Assembly (NCBI GenBank): GCA_019636835.1
Contig: JAHBWU010000001.1
Coordinates: 89,206 to 153,205, forward strand
DNA from: Nitrospira sp.
GTDB lineage: Bacteria; Nitrospirota; Nitrospiria; Nitrospirales; Nitrospiraceae
Length of the DNA: 64,000 nucleotides
Reading direction: 5' to 3'
Shown: one piece after another, positions 54,972 to 64,000 of the stretch
How positions within the stretch are numbered: the stretch's first letter is position 1
Layout of the letters: each line of letters starts with the position of its first letter
Position numbers and translations under genes: made by a program
Notes under the pieces: generated by a model
The model's database searches: none
Told to the model about the DNA's origin: nothing
The model's input: only the letters and a program-made list of their open reading frames with translations

Positions 54972-57900
54972 ATGAGTCTTTCCGAGACCTGTATTCATCG
55001 GCCGGTGTTCGCGATCGTCATGACGCTGCTGCTGGTGTTGTTCGGACTCTTGAGTTTCTTGCGATTGCCTGTTCGCGAGTATCCCGACATCAAACCGCCG
55101 ATCGTCTCGGTTCGAACGGTGTATCAGGGGGCCAGCGCATCCGTTGTCGAGGTGGACGTGACCACACCGCTCGAAGACGCGCTCAGCGGTATTCAGGGAC
55201 TCCGGTCGATCACCTCTGCCAGCCGCGAAGAAGTGTCGTTGATCACCATGGAATTTGAATTGAAACGAGACCTGGATGGTGCAACCAACGATGTCCGCGA
55301 TCGGGTTTCTCAGATCCGTCCGGTGTTGCCGTTGGGAATTCTTGAACCCCATGTCGAAAAAGCCGCGGCGGAGAATACGGAAGTTCTGTGGCTTACCGTG
55401 TCCAGCGATCGCCATTCTGAACTGGAACTATCCGACATCGCTGATCGATTCATCAAGACGCGGCTGGCCATGATCCCCGGAGTGTCGGCGACGTATCTCG
55501 ACGGTGAACGGCGCTATGCCATGCGGATTTGGTTGGATCCCGATCGACTCGCTGCGCGTCGCCTGACCGTTGAGGACGTGGAAGACGCGATCCGCAACCA
55601 AAATGCCTCGATTCCGGCCGGACGGATCGAGGGCAATCAGATGGAGTTCGGCGTCTCGCTGAAGGGCACTCTGCAGTCGTCAAGGCAATTCGAATCGCTC
55701 ATCGTGGCTTACCGCGAAGGCTATCCGGTTCGCCTGGAAGATGTGGCGCGTGTGGAATTGGGCGCGGAGGATACCCGCAAGCTGGTGCGATTCAACGGCA
55801 AGCCCTCGCTGGGGATTTCCGTATCTCGCCAGTCTAAGGCGAATACCTTGGCCGTGGCGCGTGCCGTCAAGGAGCAACTGCCGTCCATCTCGGCTGGACT
55901 GCCGGACGGTATGAACCTGACCATGGCGTGGGACAGCGCGACTCCGATCGAACGGTCTCTGGATGAAGTGTATGTGGCCTTGGGCCTGTCGTTGCTCCTT
56001 GTTGTGATGGTGATCTTCCTCTTCCTCGGTAGTACACGAGCGACGCTCATACCGGCTGTTGCCATTCCAGTCTCGATTATCGGGACCTGCACGATCATGG
56101 CGGTCACGGGGTGTTCGCTGAACGTCCTGACCTTGCTGGGGCTTGTGCTCGCCGTAGGCCTCGTGGTGGACGATGCCATCATCGTCCTCGAGAATATTCA
56201 TCGTCGGATCGTTGCCGGCATGCCTCCGGAGCGGGCGGCGATCGAGGGTACGAACGAGATCGCCTTTGCCGTCATGGCGACCACCATCTCGCTCGTCACC
56301 GTATTCGTCCCCATCGCGTTTCTGACCGGCATTGTCGGCCAACTGTTTGCGGAACTAGCCATTGCTGTCGCGTCGGCCGTGCTCTTGTCCGGCTTCGTGG
56401 CGCTGACTTTAACGCCGATGATGTGTGGGCGGTTGCTTCGCCATGACATCGGGGTGACCAGGTTTCGATTTGCCGCACGATTGGCGGACGATGTGGGTCA
56501 ACGTTATCGCCGTGGATTAGCATGGGCCATGAACGCCCGGATAGTCATTGTGATCGTGGCGGTCGGAGCGAGCCTTGCGAGCCTGTCCATCTTGAATCGA
56601 CTCCCCTCCGAATTAGCGCCTCTCGAGGACGCGGGATGGTTCTCCGGTTTCCTCATCGCGCCACAAGGCGCCACCCTTCGGTATACCGATACCTATGCCA
56701 AAGAATTGGAAGCGTTGCTCAAGACGGTCCCTGAGGTTGCCCATACGTATACGATGGTGGCCCTCGGCGACCGTCCAACAAGGGTCAACCGTGCCGAGAG
56801 TTGGGTGACGTTGAAGGATTGGAATGAGCGCGCCAAGAGTCAGCAGGAGATCGTCGCCAGCCTGAATCAAGAACTCGGCAAGTTGGCCGGTGTGAAGGCG
56901 TATCTGTTGAATCCGTCTTCCATCGGCGAATGGTTGGAGAAGACGCCGGTGCAGTTTGTCATTGGCGGATTGGATTATCAGGAGTTGCAACAGACCGCCG
57001 ATAAACTGGTCGCACGGCTGGCCAACCATCCCGGATTTGTGACGCCCGGCATGGATGCTTTGCTGGATACGCCGCACTTGACCGTTGAAACGCATCGCGA
57101 CAAGAGCGCCGACCTCGGAGTGTCTGTTGTTTCCATCGGGCGGACGTTGGAGACCTTGCTCAGCGGAAGGCCGGTGAACACGTTCATGCAGAATGGCCGT
57201 CAGTATAAGGTAATCGTGAAGGTCGACGATCGGCATCGTGAAAAACCATCGGATATCAGTCAGCTCTATGTGCGGGGGAATGAAGGCGCATTGGTCCAGC
57301 TCAACAATATCGTCACGGTCAAGGAAGTCCCGGCGCCGGAAGCGTTGAACCATGTCGATCGCATGCGTGCCGTCACCATCAGCGCGGGGTTGGCCGACGG
57401 CTTCACATTGGGGCAGGCCTTGAACTATCTGGACGAAACGTCACGCGATATCATCAAGCCTGGTATGCGGACGGCGTATGCCGGAGAATCCAAGACATTC
57501 GCGGAAAGCAATCGCAACCTGTATCTGACCTTCGTGTTGGCGCTGGCGGTCATCTTCTTGGTGCTCGCGGCGCAGTTCGAGAGCTTCCGGCATCCCTGGA
57601 CGATTCTGCTTACTGTACCTCCTGCCCTGTCGGGATCGTTGCTCTCGTTAGCCGCGATCGACGGAACCCTTACCATCTATAGTCAGATCGGACTGGTGAT
57701 ACTGATCGGGCTTGTGTCCAAGAACGCCATTCTGATCGTGGAATTCGCCAATCAGCTTCGTGAACGGGGGCTCGATGTGTCCCAGGCAGTAATTGAAGCA
57801 GCCGGGTTACGGCTTCGTCCAATTCTAATGACGACCTGCGCGACGATTCTCGGCGCCTTGCCGCTTGCGCTGGCCACCGGTGCGGGAGCAGCAGGCCGCC

Positions 57901-58088
57901 GTCAGATCGGCATCGTAATCATCGGAGGGCTGTTGGTGTCAACTCTCGTGACGCTTGTCCTGGTTCCAGCCGGTTATAGGATCCTTTCGAGAGGCGCGAA
58001 GGTGCCTGAAGCGGAGGGGACGAAGGCGCCATATGGTCTTCATGGCCCACAGCTTGTTGTGGGGCCGCAGTCTGCTGATCACACATGA
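54972..58088 (+). CDS. RND inner-membrane efflux pump (HAE1 family)
   Basis: The 1038-aa length and pattern are those of AcrB/MexB-type pumps: N-terminal IHRPVFAIVMTLLLVLFG, porter-domain start YPDIKPPIVSVRTVYQGAS, and the TM4 proton-relay pair D400-D401 in GLVVDDAIIVLENIHRR. A second hydrophobic half follows (IGLVILIGLVSKNAILIVEF). It uses the proton gradient to push substrates out through the adaptor and outer-membrane channel encoded on either side. The substrate is unknown; the siderophore is the natural guess from context. Confidence 0.93.
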   Translation: MSLSETCIHRPVFAIVMTLLLVLFGLLSFLRLPVREYPDIKPPIVSVRTVYQGASASVVEVDVTTPLEDALSGIQGLRSITSASREEVSLITMEFELKRDLDGATNDVRDRVSQIRPVLPLGILEPHVEKAAAENTEVLWLTVSSDRHSELELSDIADRFIKTRLAMIPGVSATYLDGERRYAMRIWLDPDRLAARRLTVEDVEDAIRNQNASIPAGRIEGNQMEFGVSLKGTLQSSRQFESLIVAYREGYPVRLEDVARVELGAEDTRKLVRFNGKPSLGISVSRQSKANTLAVARAVKEQLPSISAGLPDGMNLTMAWDSATPIERSLDEVYVALGLSLLLVVMVIFLFLGSTRATLIPAVAIPVSIIGTCTIMAVTGCSLNVLTLLGLVLAVGLVVDDAIIVLENIHRRIVAGMPPERAAIEGTNEIAFAVMATTISLVTVFVPIAFLTGIVGQLFAELAIAVASAVLLSGFVALTLTPMMCGRLLRHDIGVTRFRFAARLADDVGQRYRRGLAWAMNARIVIVIVAVGASLASLSILNRLPSELAPLEDAGWFSGFLIAPQGATLRYTDTYAKELEALLKTVPEVAHTYTMVALGDRPTRVNRAESWVTLKDWNERAKSQQEIVASLNQELGKLAGVKAYLLNPSSIGEWLEKTPVQFVIGGLDYQELQQTADKLVARLANHPGFVTPGMDALLDTPHLTVETHRDKSADLGVSVVSIGRTLETLLSGRPVNTFMQNGRQYKVIVKVDDRHREKPSDISQLYVRGNEGALVQLNNIVTVKEVPAPEALNHVDRMRAVTISAGLADGFTLGQALNYLDETSRDIIKPGMRTAYAGESKTFAESNRNLYLTFVLALAVIFLVLAAQFESFRHPWTILLTVPPALSGSLLSLAAIDGTLTIYSQIGLVILIGLVSKNAILIVEFANQLRERGLDVSQAVIEAAGLRLRPILMTTCATILGALPLALATGAGAAGRRQIGIVIIGGLLVSTLVTLVLVPAGYRILSRGAKVPEAEGTKAPYGLHGPQLVVGPQSADHT

Positions 58089-58256
58089 CGATATATTGAA
58101 ACCTGATCAGCCCCTCAGGCTACTCCATGTGAGGGACAGGTTGGGTAGTCTCGTCTTACTAATGGGACGAGGTGCTGATCTTCTATGGAGGTAATGGTCT
58201 ATCCATCCTCGTTCGGTCGATGATATGTCGGCTCTCGGTAGGGACTCTGTTTATGG

Positions 58257-58262
58257 AAGGAG
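58257..58262 (+). promoter_or_regulatory. Ribosome binding site deciding the start of the TolC-like gene
   Basis: AAGGAG lies four bases before ATG 58267, favouring this start over the upstream in-frame ATG 58225. Confidence 0.6.
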
Positions 58263-58266
58263 TGTT

Positions 58267-59838
58267 ATGGATTGCGGACGTTCGGCTCGCCACAGAGTCG
58301 TAAGAGACGTAGCTCTTATGATCGCCGGGATGTGGGGCATTCTGTCTCCATCTCAGGGTTGGAGCCTGGATGTAACCCAACCGCCTCCAGCGGAACGTCA
58401 GGAAGCGGTGTCACTGGCGGATGCGGCTGTTCGTGCCTTGCAGAACAATCTCGACATCAGTCTCAGTCGCCACACCAAAGAAAGTCGGTTGACCGACATC
58501 GTCATCGAACAAGCGAAGTTCGATCCCACGGTGAGTGTGAACGGCCGGTATCTCCGTACGGTCGATCCTCTTGAGCGACCCGTGTTCGGAGCAACCGGAC
58601 AGCTGCTTAACCAGATTACGAGGTTCGACCAGCGCAACCATACCCTGTCGGTCGATGCGTCGACCAACCTTGTGACGGGCGGAAATATTGGTATGAACTA
58701 CAGTCCTGCTCGAAACAGCGTGAATCAGGATCTCGCCGAGGGATTCTTGTTCAACCCTGCCTGGACCGGCGGTTTGTCGTTCACAGTGACTCAGCCGCTG
58801 CTCAAGAATGCGGGCATCGCGGTGAACACCACCTTCATTAAGGTCGCCCAAAACGATGCGGTCGTCGAGCAACATATCTTTCGAGACAGGGTCATGACCG
58901 TCATCGCCTCGGTCGAACAGAACTATTGGGAACTGGTGTTTGCAAGGGAAAATGTGAAGGTCGCCCAAGCTGCGTTGAAGGCTGCCGAGGAACTGTTGGC
59001 CGCCAACCGGATCAAGGCCAAAGGCGGCGTGATGTCCATCGTCGATGTGCTCCAAGCCGAGGCCGCCGTGGCGTCCAGAGTAGAGCAGGTCTTGGTGGCC
59101 GAAAAAGCCATTCGCGATGAAGAAGATCAACTGCGGACCATCCTGAATCCTGGTGAAGCCGAGTTGCGGCAAAACGTGCGCCTCACGCCTGTCGACGCTC
59201 CCATCACCTATCTCGAGACCCTCAGTCTCGAAGAAGCCATCGAGACCGCGATCGAACAGCGCCCGGAAATCGTCCAGGCAAAAAAGCATATCGAATCCAG
59301 CGAACTCAATAAACAATTTGCCCGCAACCAGTTGCTTCCCACGCTTTCAGTCCAAGGAACGATGGGGCTTTCGGGATTAGGGGGTGATTACGGCAGCTCC
59401 TTCACCAGAAATTTCAGCGGCGATTTTTATAACTATGGCGCGGGCCTCTTGTTCAGCTATCCGCTCGGCAATCGTTCTGCCGTCAGTACGTATACGAAGC
59501 GCCAACTGGAAGCCAAGAATGCCGAAATCGCCCTCGCGAGCGTCCGTCACCAAATTATTCTCGGCATTCGTGAAGCCGTGCGCCGCGTGCAGACCGACTT
59601 CAAACGCATCGAGACCACCCGTTCGGCACGCATCTTAGCCGAGAAGCAATTGCAAACCGAGCAGGAACGGTTGAGGGTGGGATTGAGCACGACTCGCTTT
59701 GTGCTCGATTTTCAGCGTGACCTCGCGACCGCGCAGGGAAACGAATTACGGGCCATCATCGACTACAATAAGGCGCTCTCCAACCTCGCGCGTCATAAAG
59801 CTACCACGTTGGACCGCTATCATCTGGAGGTTTCCTAG
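58267..59838 (+). CDS. TolC-family outer-membrane efflux protein
   Basis: This 523-aa protein has a signal segment (DVALMIAGMWGILSPSQGWS) and the duplicated TolC helix pattern: VSLADAAVRALQNNLDISLS in the first half, and SLEEAIETAIEQRPEIVQAK with QTEQERLRVGLSTTRFVLD in the second. It should form the trimeric outer-membrane channel for the adjacent RND pump. It lies 178 bases after the pump gene. Confidence 0.9.
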   Translation: MDCGRSARHRVVRDVALMIAGMWGILSPSQGWSLDVTQPPPAERQEAVSLADAAVRALQNNLDISLSRHTKESRLTDIVIEQAKFDPTVSVNGRYLRTVDPLERPVFGATGQLLNQITRFDQRNHTLSVDASTNLVTGGNIGMNYSPARNSVNQDLAEGFLFNPAWTGGLSFTVTQPLLKNAGIAVNTTFIKVAQNDAVVEQHIFRDRVMTVIASVEQNYWELVFARENVKVAQAALKAAEELLAANRIKAKGGVMSIVDVLQAEAAVASRVEQVLVAEKAIRDEEDQLRTILNPGEAELRQNVRLTPVDAPITYLETLSLEEAIETAIEQRPEIVQAKKHIESSELNKQFARNQLLPTLSVQGTMGLSGLGGDYGSSFTRNFSGDFYNYGAGLLFSYPLGNRSAVSTYTKRQLEAKNAEIALASVRHQIILGIREAVRRVQTDFKRIETTRSARILAEKQLQTEQERLRVGLSTTRFVLDFQRDLATAQGNELRAIIDYNKALSNLARHKATTLDRYHLEVS

Positions 59839-59944
59839 CTCTTGTCTGGTCCCAGGCCGGCTCGGCCACGGGGAAGCGATTATCTTAGCGATGCCCCATG
59901 CGACTCATGCTGAGGATCGCGCCTCGTCCGGGCTTGAGTCCTCA

Positions 59945-59974
59945 TTGACTTGTCGCACAGGCACTTGCCAAAAT
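59945..59974 (+). promoter_or_regulatory. Candidate sigma-70 promoter for the FTR1-like gene
   Basis: TTGACT (59945-59950), an 18-base spacer and CAAAAT (59969-59974) match five and four of six consensus bases. It lies about 110 bases before the FTR1-like start. This is a by-eye match only. Confidence 0.3.
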
Positions 59975-60083
59975 GCGCGTATCATTCGCTCCTTGTCCCT
60001 CTGTGCGGTGGCGGCATCCAACACAATGGGGTATAGCAGACCATGAACGGGAGTGGACTACGTAGGCAGAAAGTCGAGCCGCA

Positions 60084-62030
60084 ATGACATCAACAGGTAC
60101 CTTCTTGTTCTTATCGAACTCCCTTCCGTGGTGGCTGACGCTAGTGCTGTTGGCTGCGAACCTGCACGGCGTTGCGATGGCCGAGCCGGCTGACGACGAA
60201 AAGGCACAGACCATCGTCCACATGCTGGATTATGTCGGTGTGGATTACCTCGGGGTCGTGCAGGACGGCAAGGTGGTCAACGCCGAGGAGTACGCTGAAC
60301 AGCGCGAGTTTGCCGCTCAAGCCGTCGTCCTTCTTGGCCAGTTACCCGCTGTTCCTGAGCAGCCGAGGTTGTTGCAGCAAGCTCGTGGGCTGCTCGCGCG
60401 CATCGAGGACAAGACGCCTGACAGCGAGATTTCCGCACTCACCCGCCGGCTGCGCATGGGCGTGATCCAATCGTGGAAACTGAGCGTGTCGCCACAACAG
60501 CCTCCCGACCTCCGGCAGGCCGGACGGCTGTTTGCACAATACTGCGCCGCGTGTCACGGTACGCAGGGGCGCGGCGATGGGCCATCGGCCAAGGGTATGG
60601 AGCCGCCGCCTAGCGACTTACATGATGAAGCTCGCATGAGCAAACACAGCCTGCATGGCGTGTACAATACCATTACGCTTGGCGTGCGCGGCACGACGAT
60701 GCGCGCCTTCACCGAACTCTCCGAGGCCGACCGCTGGACACTGGCGTTCTTCGTAGGAGGTCTACGCGCTGATTCCGAAGTGGTGGCGAAAGGGGAGGCA
60801 CTGTGGCGTCGAGGCGAGGGGAAAACAGCTTTTGGAAGCCTGCGCGCGCTTGTGACAGAGGCGCCCAGCGAGCAAGCTCCCGCCGGTTCTTCGATAGACG
60901 CCGTGCGAGCCTACCTGACGCAACAGCCACATGCGTTGCAGGTTTTTGCCCAGAGGCCTCTGGACTTCTCCCGTACTAAGCTCGACGAGACGGTGCAAGC
61001 CTATGCGAAGGGCGACCGAGATGGTGCACAGCGCCTAGTGATCATGGCCTACCTTGACGGCTTTGAGCCGATCGAATCGGCACTGAACAACGTTGATGCA
61101 CCGCTGCGCCTGGAAATTGAGCGTGAGATGACGATGCTGCGCGCGGCTATCAGCGAGGGGCGACCGTCCGATGCCGTCACAGCGCAAGTCGCGAAGGTGA
61201 AGGCTCTGCTCGATCGTGCCGATGCTTCGCTGTTCGGCAGCGTCTTATCGCCGAATGCCGCCTTCGTGAGTTCCATGTTGATCTTGCTCCGGGAGGGATT
61301 GGAGGCGATCTTGGTGGTTTCAGCTATCGTGGCTTTCACCGTCAAGACGGGGCGGCGTGATGCGGCGCCCTACATCCATGCTGGGTGGATTGGAGCCGTG
61401 GCGCTGGGCGGCATCACCTGGATCATCGCTCGCTATGCGCTCAGCATCTCGGGCGCTAATCGCGAACTGACCGAAGGCATCACAGCATTGCTGGCCGCCG
61501 CCATGCTGCTCTATGTCGGCTGGTGGTTGCACAACCGCTTGAACGCGCAAGCTTGGAACCGCTTCATCCGTGAGCAAATCAATGCCGCATTGGGCAAGCG
61601 CACGCTGTGGACGATGGCCGCCATCTCGTTCCTCGTCGTGTACCGCGAACTGTTCGAAGTGATCCTGTTCTACGAGACATTGTGGTCGCAGGCCGGTGCG
61701 GCTGGGCATGGCGCGGTGCTGTGGGGCATTGTTACTGCGGCACTGCTGCTGGTGCTGATCGGCGGCATGATCCTTCGCTACAGCGTGCGTCTGCCGATCG
61801 GGCCGTTCTTTGCTGCCGCCTCAAGCCTGCTGGCGTTGATGGCCGTCGTCTTTGTGGGTAATGGAGTTGCGGCGTTGCAAGAAGCAGGTGTGCTGGGAAC
61901 CACGACGGTGCGCTTCTTCTCATTGCCGATGTTGGGAATCCACCCCACCGCTCAGAGCCTCATGCTGCAGGCGCTGACGCTTGCATTGATCGCCGGTGGA
62001 TTCTGGTCCAGCCGAGCGAAGGCGGCATAA
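60084..62030 (+). CDS. FTR1-family iron permease with N-terminal cytochrome c domain
   Basis: This 648-aa protein has an export signal, then a c-type cytochrome domain with heme site C154-A-A-C157-H158. A hydrophobic C-terminal domain with about seven helices carries the two iron-permease REXXE motifs, R403-E-G-L-E407 and R521-E-L-F-E525. FTR1/EfeU-type permeases take up iron that is usually oxidised first. The fused heme domain could carry out or couple the redox step in the periplasm. It sits downstream of the siderophore and efflux genes, consistent with an iron-uptake neighbourhood, but has its own upstream region of 245 bases. The ATG has a weak ribosome binding site. Confidence 0.88.
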   Translation: MTSTGTFLFLSNSLPWWLTLVLLAANLHGVAMAEPADDEKAQTIVHMLDYVGVDYLGVVQDGKVVNAEEYAEQREFAAQAVVLLGQLPAVPEQPRLLQQARGLLARIEDKTPDSEISALTRRLRMGVIQSWKLSVSPQQPPDLRQAGRLFAQYCAACHGTQGRGDGPSAKGMEPPPSDLHDEARMSKHSLHGVYNTITLGVRGTTMRAFTELSEADRWTLAFFVGGLRADSEVVAKGEALWRRGEGKTAFGSLRALVTEAPSEQAPAGSSIDAVRAYLTQQPHALQVFAQRPLDFSRTKLDETVQAYAKGDRDGAQRLVIMAYLDGFEPIESALNNVDAPLRLEIEREMTMLRAAISEGRPSDAVTAQVAKVKALLDRADASLFGSVLSPNAAFVSSMLILLREGLEAILVVSAIVAFTVKTGRRDAAPYIHAGWIGAVALGGITWIIARYALSISGANRELTEGITALLAAAMLLYVGWWLHNRLNAQAWNRFIREQINAALGKRTLWTMAAISFLVVYRELFEVILFYETLWSQAGAAGHGAVLWGIVTAALLLVLIGGMILRYSVRLPIGPFFAAASSLLALMAVVFVGNGVAALQEAGVLGTTTVRFFSLPMLGIHPTAQSLMLQALTLALIAGGFWSSRAKAA

Positions 62031-62125
62031 CGCTCAGAATCTGATACTTCTCAAAGTGCCGTTCAAGTTCGGCGCAGAAGTCGCAGCGCGATATCAATGA
62101 TGGATGAGGCTTCGCCGCCCTCCCT

Positions 62126-62746
62126 ATGAATCTTCAAATATTCGTTGCCGCCTTTGCCGGCACCGGCGTCGAATTTCTTGAAACTGCCGTGATTGCCTAT
62201 GCGTTGGCGCGAACCGGTTCCGTCAAAGAAGCGATCATCGGAACGGCGTTAGGGAATCTGCTCGTCGCCTTCCCTGCCTATTTCACCTGGCCATGGCTCG
62301 CACGTATTCCTATTCATCTCCTCCGGAGCATCGTCGGCGCCCTCTTGCTCTGGCTCGGCGTGTCGTGGTTGATCAAGTCCGTTCGTCGAAAGCGGCACCG
62401 GCAACGGCCTGGGTGGGTAGAGAATCCGCTGCGGGGATTTTCAGCTCGCAGCGAGTCTGATCGAGGCCTGTTCAGCCCGTTGAAGACTTTGGTCATGACC
62501 AAAAGCGCCGCGATCGAAGCCTTTGAAATTTGCATGATCGTCTCGGCATTGGCCATTGCGTCCGAGGCGTGGGGCTCCGCATTGGCAGGAATGGGAGTGG
62601 CGTTGCTGGCGACGGGATGCTTGGTGATTGGTGTAAAGGGTACGCTTCAGCACGTGCCGGAGGTTGACTTCAAACTATGGACCGGGGTGCTGCTTTCGTC
62701 GATCGGTCTCTGGTGGCTCTACGAAGGGTTGGTGAATTGGCCGTGA
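62126..62746 (+). CDS. Small polytopic membrane protein with two similar halves, likely COG4280-like
   Basis: This 206-aa protein has about six predicted membrane helices in two halves. Each half carries a Glu pair in a helix: E16-F-L-E19 (GTGVEFLETAVIAYALA) and E131-A-F-E134 (AIEAFEICMIVSALA). They are linked by a basic, hydrophilic stretch (RRKRHRQRPGW). Paired acidic residues inside repeated membrane helices recall small cation transporters, but no function is established for this type as far as I know. It lies 95 bases after the FTR1-like gene, so a role in metal transport is a guess from context. Confidence 0.65.
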   Translation: MNLQIFVAAFAGTGVEFLETAVIAYALARTGSVKEAIIGTALGNLLVAFPAYFTWPWLARIPIHLLRSIVGALLLWLGVSWLIKSVRRKRHRQRPGWVENPLRGFSARSESDRGLFSPLKTLVMTKSAAIEAFEICMIVSALAIASEAWGSALAGMGVALLATGCLVIGVKGTLQHVPEVDFKLWTGVLLSSIGLWWLYEGLVNWP

Positions 62747-62810
62747 ACGATTGCTTGCCCGAACAAGCGGTCTGGTGCTCCGAGCTACTAATGGTCGGAA
62801 AGAATAGAGT

Positions 62811-63872
62811 TCAGGCAACCGGCTTTGGAGTGATGACTGCGGCGAGTTCGGTCAGTAGACGTTCGGTATCGCCCCATCCCAGACAGGCATCAGTAATAGA
62901 GACACCATGAAGGAGGGCGACACCTTCTTTCCACGCCTGTCTGCCGGAATTGAGGTTGCTTTCGAGCATGAGACCCATGATGGTTTGACGGCCTTCACGG
63001 AACTGTCGCAGAACCTCATGGGCGACCAAGCCTTGACGCGTGTGGTCTTTGTTGGAGTTGTCGTGCGAACAGTCGATCATGATCGGACGGGTGATGCCTT
63101 CTCCGGCGACTGCCGCTTCTGCTTTAGCCACCTGTTCTGCTTCGTAGTTCGTTCTTCCCCCCCCGCCGCGCAGGACGATATGGCGGTCGGGGTTGCCCAT
63201 CGTTCTGATGATCGCAGTTTGGCCGTCGGCGTTGATGCCCACGAAATGGTGTGGGGTGCTGGCGGAAACCATGGCATTGACGGCAACCTGCAAGCTGCCT
63301 TCAGTCCCATTCTTGAAGCCGACCGGCATGGACACGCCGCTCGCCATTTCACGATGGGTTTGGCTTTCCGTGGTGCGGGCGCCGATCGCCGCCCAGCTGA
63401 TGAGGTCAGCGACGTACTGCGGACTGATCGGATCCAGTAGTTCAGTCCCACAAGGAAGACCCAGTTGATTGATTCGAAGAAGAATCGATCGCGCCAGCTC
63501 CATCCCCGCCGCGATATCACAGGTTCCATCGAGGTGAGGGTCATTGATGAGCCCTTTCCATCCGATGGTCGTCCTGGGCTTTTCAAAATAGGTCCTCATA
63601 ACGATCAAGAAACGATCGCGCAGGGCATCGGCAATCGGCTTCAGCTTGGCGGCATACTCATAGGCGGCTTCTGGGTCATGGATGGAGCACGGTCCTACGA
63701 TGACCAGGAGCCTGTCACGATCCTTTCCATGGAGAATTCGGCGAATCGCTTCTCGGGTTTCGACGACGAGTGCCGCAGCCTGATCGGTAATAGGCAGCTT
63801 GGTCTTAATGGCGCGCGGGGACGGCAACGCCTTGATTTCAATAACATGTTGATTGTCGATCGGTCTATTCAT
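62811..63872 (-). CDS. 3-deoxy-7-phosphoheptulonate (DAHP) synthase, class I
   Basis: This 353-aa enzyme joins phosphoenolpyruvate and erythrose 4-phosphate in the first step of the shikimate pathway. It shows the class I AroF/G/H motifs GPCSIHDPEAAYEYA, RTYFEKPRTTIGWKGLIND, DIAAGMELAR, GFKNGTEGS, IDCSHDNSNKDHTRQ and MLESNLNSGRQ. Which of the Phe-, Tyr- or Trp-sensitive forms it matches cannot be told by eye, so I give no symbol. It is convergent with the membrane protein gene, 64 bases away, and probably unrelated to the siderophore locus, which uses no obvious aromatic unit. Confidence 0.95.
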   Translation of the reverse strand: MNRPIDNQHVIEIKALPSPRAIKTKLPITDQAAALVVETREAIRRILHGKDRDRLLVIVGPCSIHDPEAAYEYAAKLKPIADALRDRFLIVMRTYFEKPRTTIGWKGLINDPHLDGTCDIAAGMELARSILLRINQLGLPCGTELLDPISPQYVADLISWAAIGARTTESQTHREMASGVSMPVGFKNGTEGSLQVAVNAMVSASTPHHFVGINADGQTAIIRTMGNPDRHIVLRGGGGRTNYEAEQVAKAEAAVAGEGITRPIMIDCSHDNSNKDHTRQGLVAHEVLRQFREGRQTIMGLMLESNLNSGRQAWKEGVALLHGVSITDACLGWGDTERLLTELAAVITPKPVA

Positions 63873-63891
63873 GGGGGGTCATGTCCTTCTG

Positions 63892-63914
63892 AGATCTCAT
63901 TCTCGTTGAGATCT
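63892..63914 (-). repeat. Inverted repeat in the leader of the DAHP synthase gene
   Basis: AGATCTCA (63892-63899) and TGAGATCT (63907-63914) pair over 8 bp with a 7-base loop, between the candidate promoter and the ribosome binding site (AAGGA, complement of 63884-63888). It could be an operator or an RNA hairpin in the leader. Confidence 0.4.
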
Positions 63915-63926
63915 TGAGGGGGTGAC

Positions 63927-63955
63927 AATGTAACGAATCACGCCGGAAAAGTCCA
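63927..63955 (-). promoter_or_regulatory. Candidate promoter for the DAHP synthase gene
   Basis: Read on the minus strand, TGGACT (63955-63950) and TACATT (63932-63927) are separated by 17 bases and each match four of six consensus positions. It is positioned about 55 bases before the start codon. This is a weak by-eye match. Confidence 0.3.
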
Positions 63956-64000
63956 TACCGGTCGACTCGGCGGTAAATCGAGTTGATTGATGCGCTATAT

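Overview
The window is almost entirely one siderophore locus from a Gram-negative bacterium: it has a TonB-dependent outer-membrane receptor, RND efflux and periplasmic enzymes. Base composition looks moderately GC-rich. I suspect a Nitrospira-type genome from the general look of the proteins, but nothing here proves the taxon. I see no rRNA, tRNA, CRISPR array, transposase or IS element.

Layout. (1) 145-4088: a terminator-like hairpin, a FecI-type ECF sigma factor, a naturally short FecR (83 aa, N-terminal domain only) and a FpvA-like receptor carrying an STN signalling domain. (2) 4585-53565: about 49 kb of same-strand, mostly touching or overlapping genes. In order: FAAL-ACP-C-A-PCP NRPS; KS-AT-KR-ACP PKS; PvdE/SyrD-type ABC exporter; PvdH-like diaminobutyrate (Dab) aminotransferase; PvdQ-like acylase; MbtH; type II thioesterase; SyrP-like aspartyl hydroxylase; four large NRPSs; a SAM methyltransferase. 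(3) 53871-59838: periplasmic adaptor, RND pump and TolC-like channel. (4) 60084-62746: an FTR1-type iron permease with a fused cytochrome c domain, and a small duplicated-half membrane protein. (5) 62811-63872, minus strand: a class I DAHP synthase, probably unrelated to the cluster.

How it works together (inference). Reading A-domain specificity residues by eye, the line is: fatty acyl - X1 - malonate (ketoreduced) - Dab - Ser - Dab - D-Dab - Asp - Dab - Asp - Dab - release by a C-terminal TE. The two Asp modules are matched by two Fe(II)/2-oxoglutarate hydroxylases, one free-standing and one fused to an NRPS C-terminus, so the product should carry two beta-hydroxyaspartates as iron ligands, as in the cupriachelin family of photoreactive siderophores. 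The PvdE-like exporter and PvdQ-like acylase suggest pyoverdine-style maturation, in which an acylated precursor is exported to the periplasm and deacylated there. The RND system could release the product and the STN receptor could take the ferric complex back while signalling to the sigma factor.

Most unusual points: an Asp module split over two proteins, with a C-hydroxylase end on one and a catalytically dead C-like (interface-type) domain starting the next; an in-frame ribosome binding site and ATG at 44519-44533 that could give the fused hydroxylase as a separate protein; DCL-looking C domains and GGDS carrier proteins without matching epimerase domains; and the stand-alone FecR N-terminal domain.
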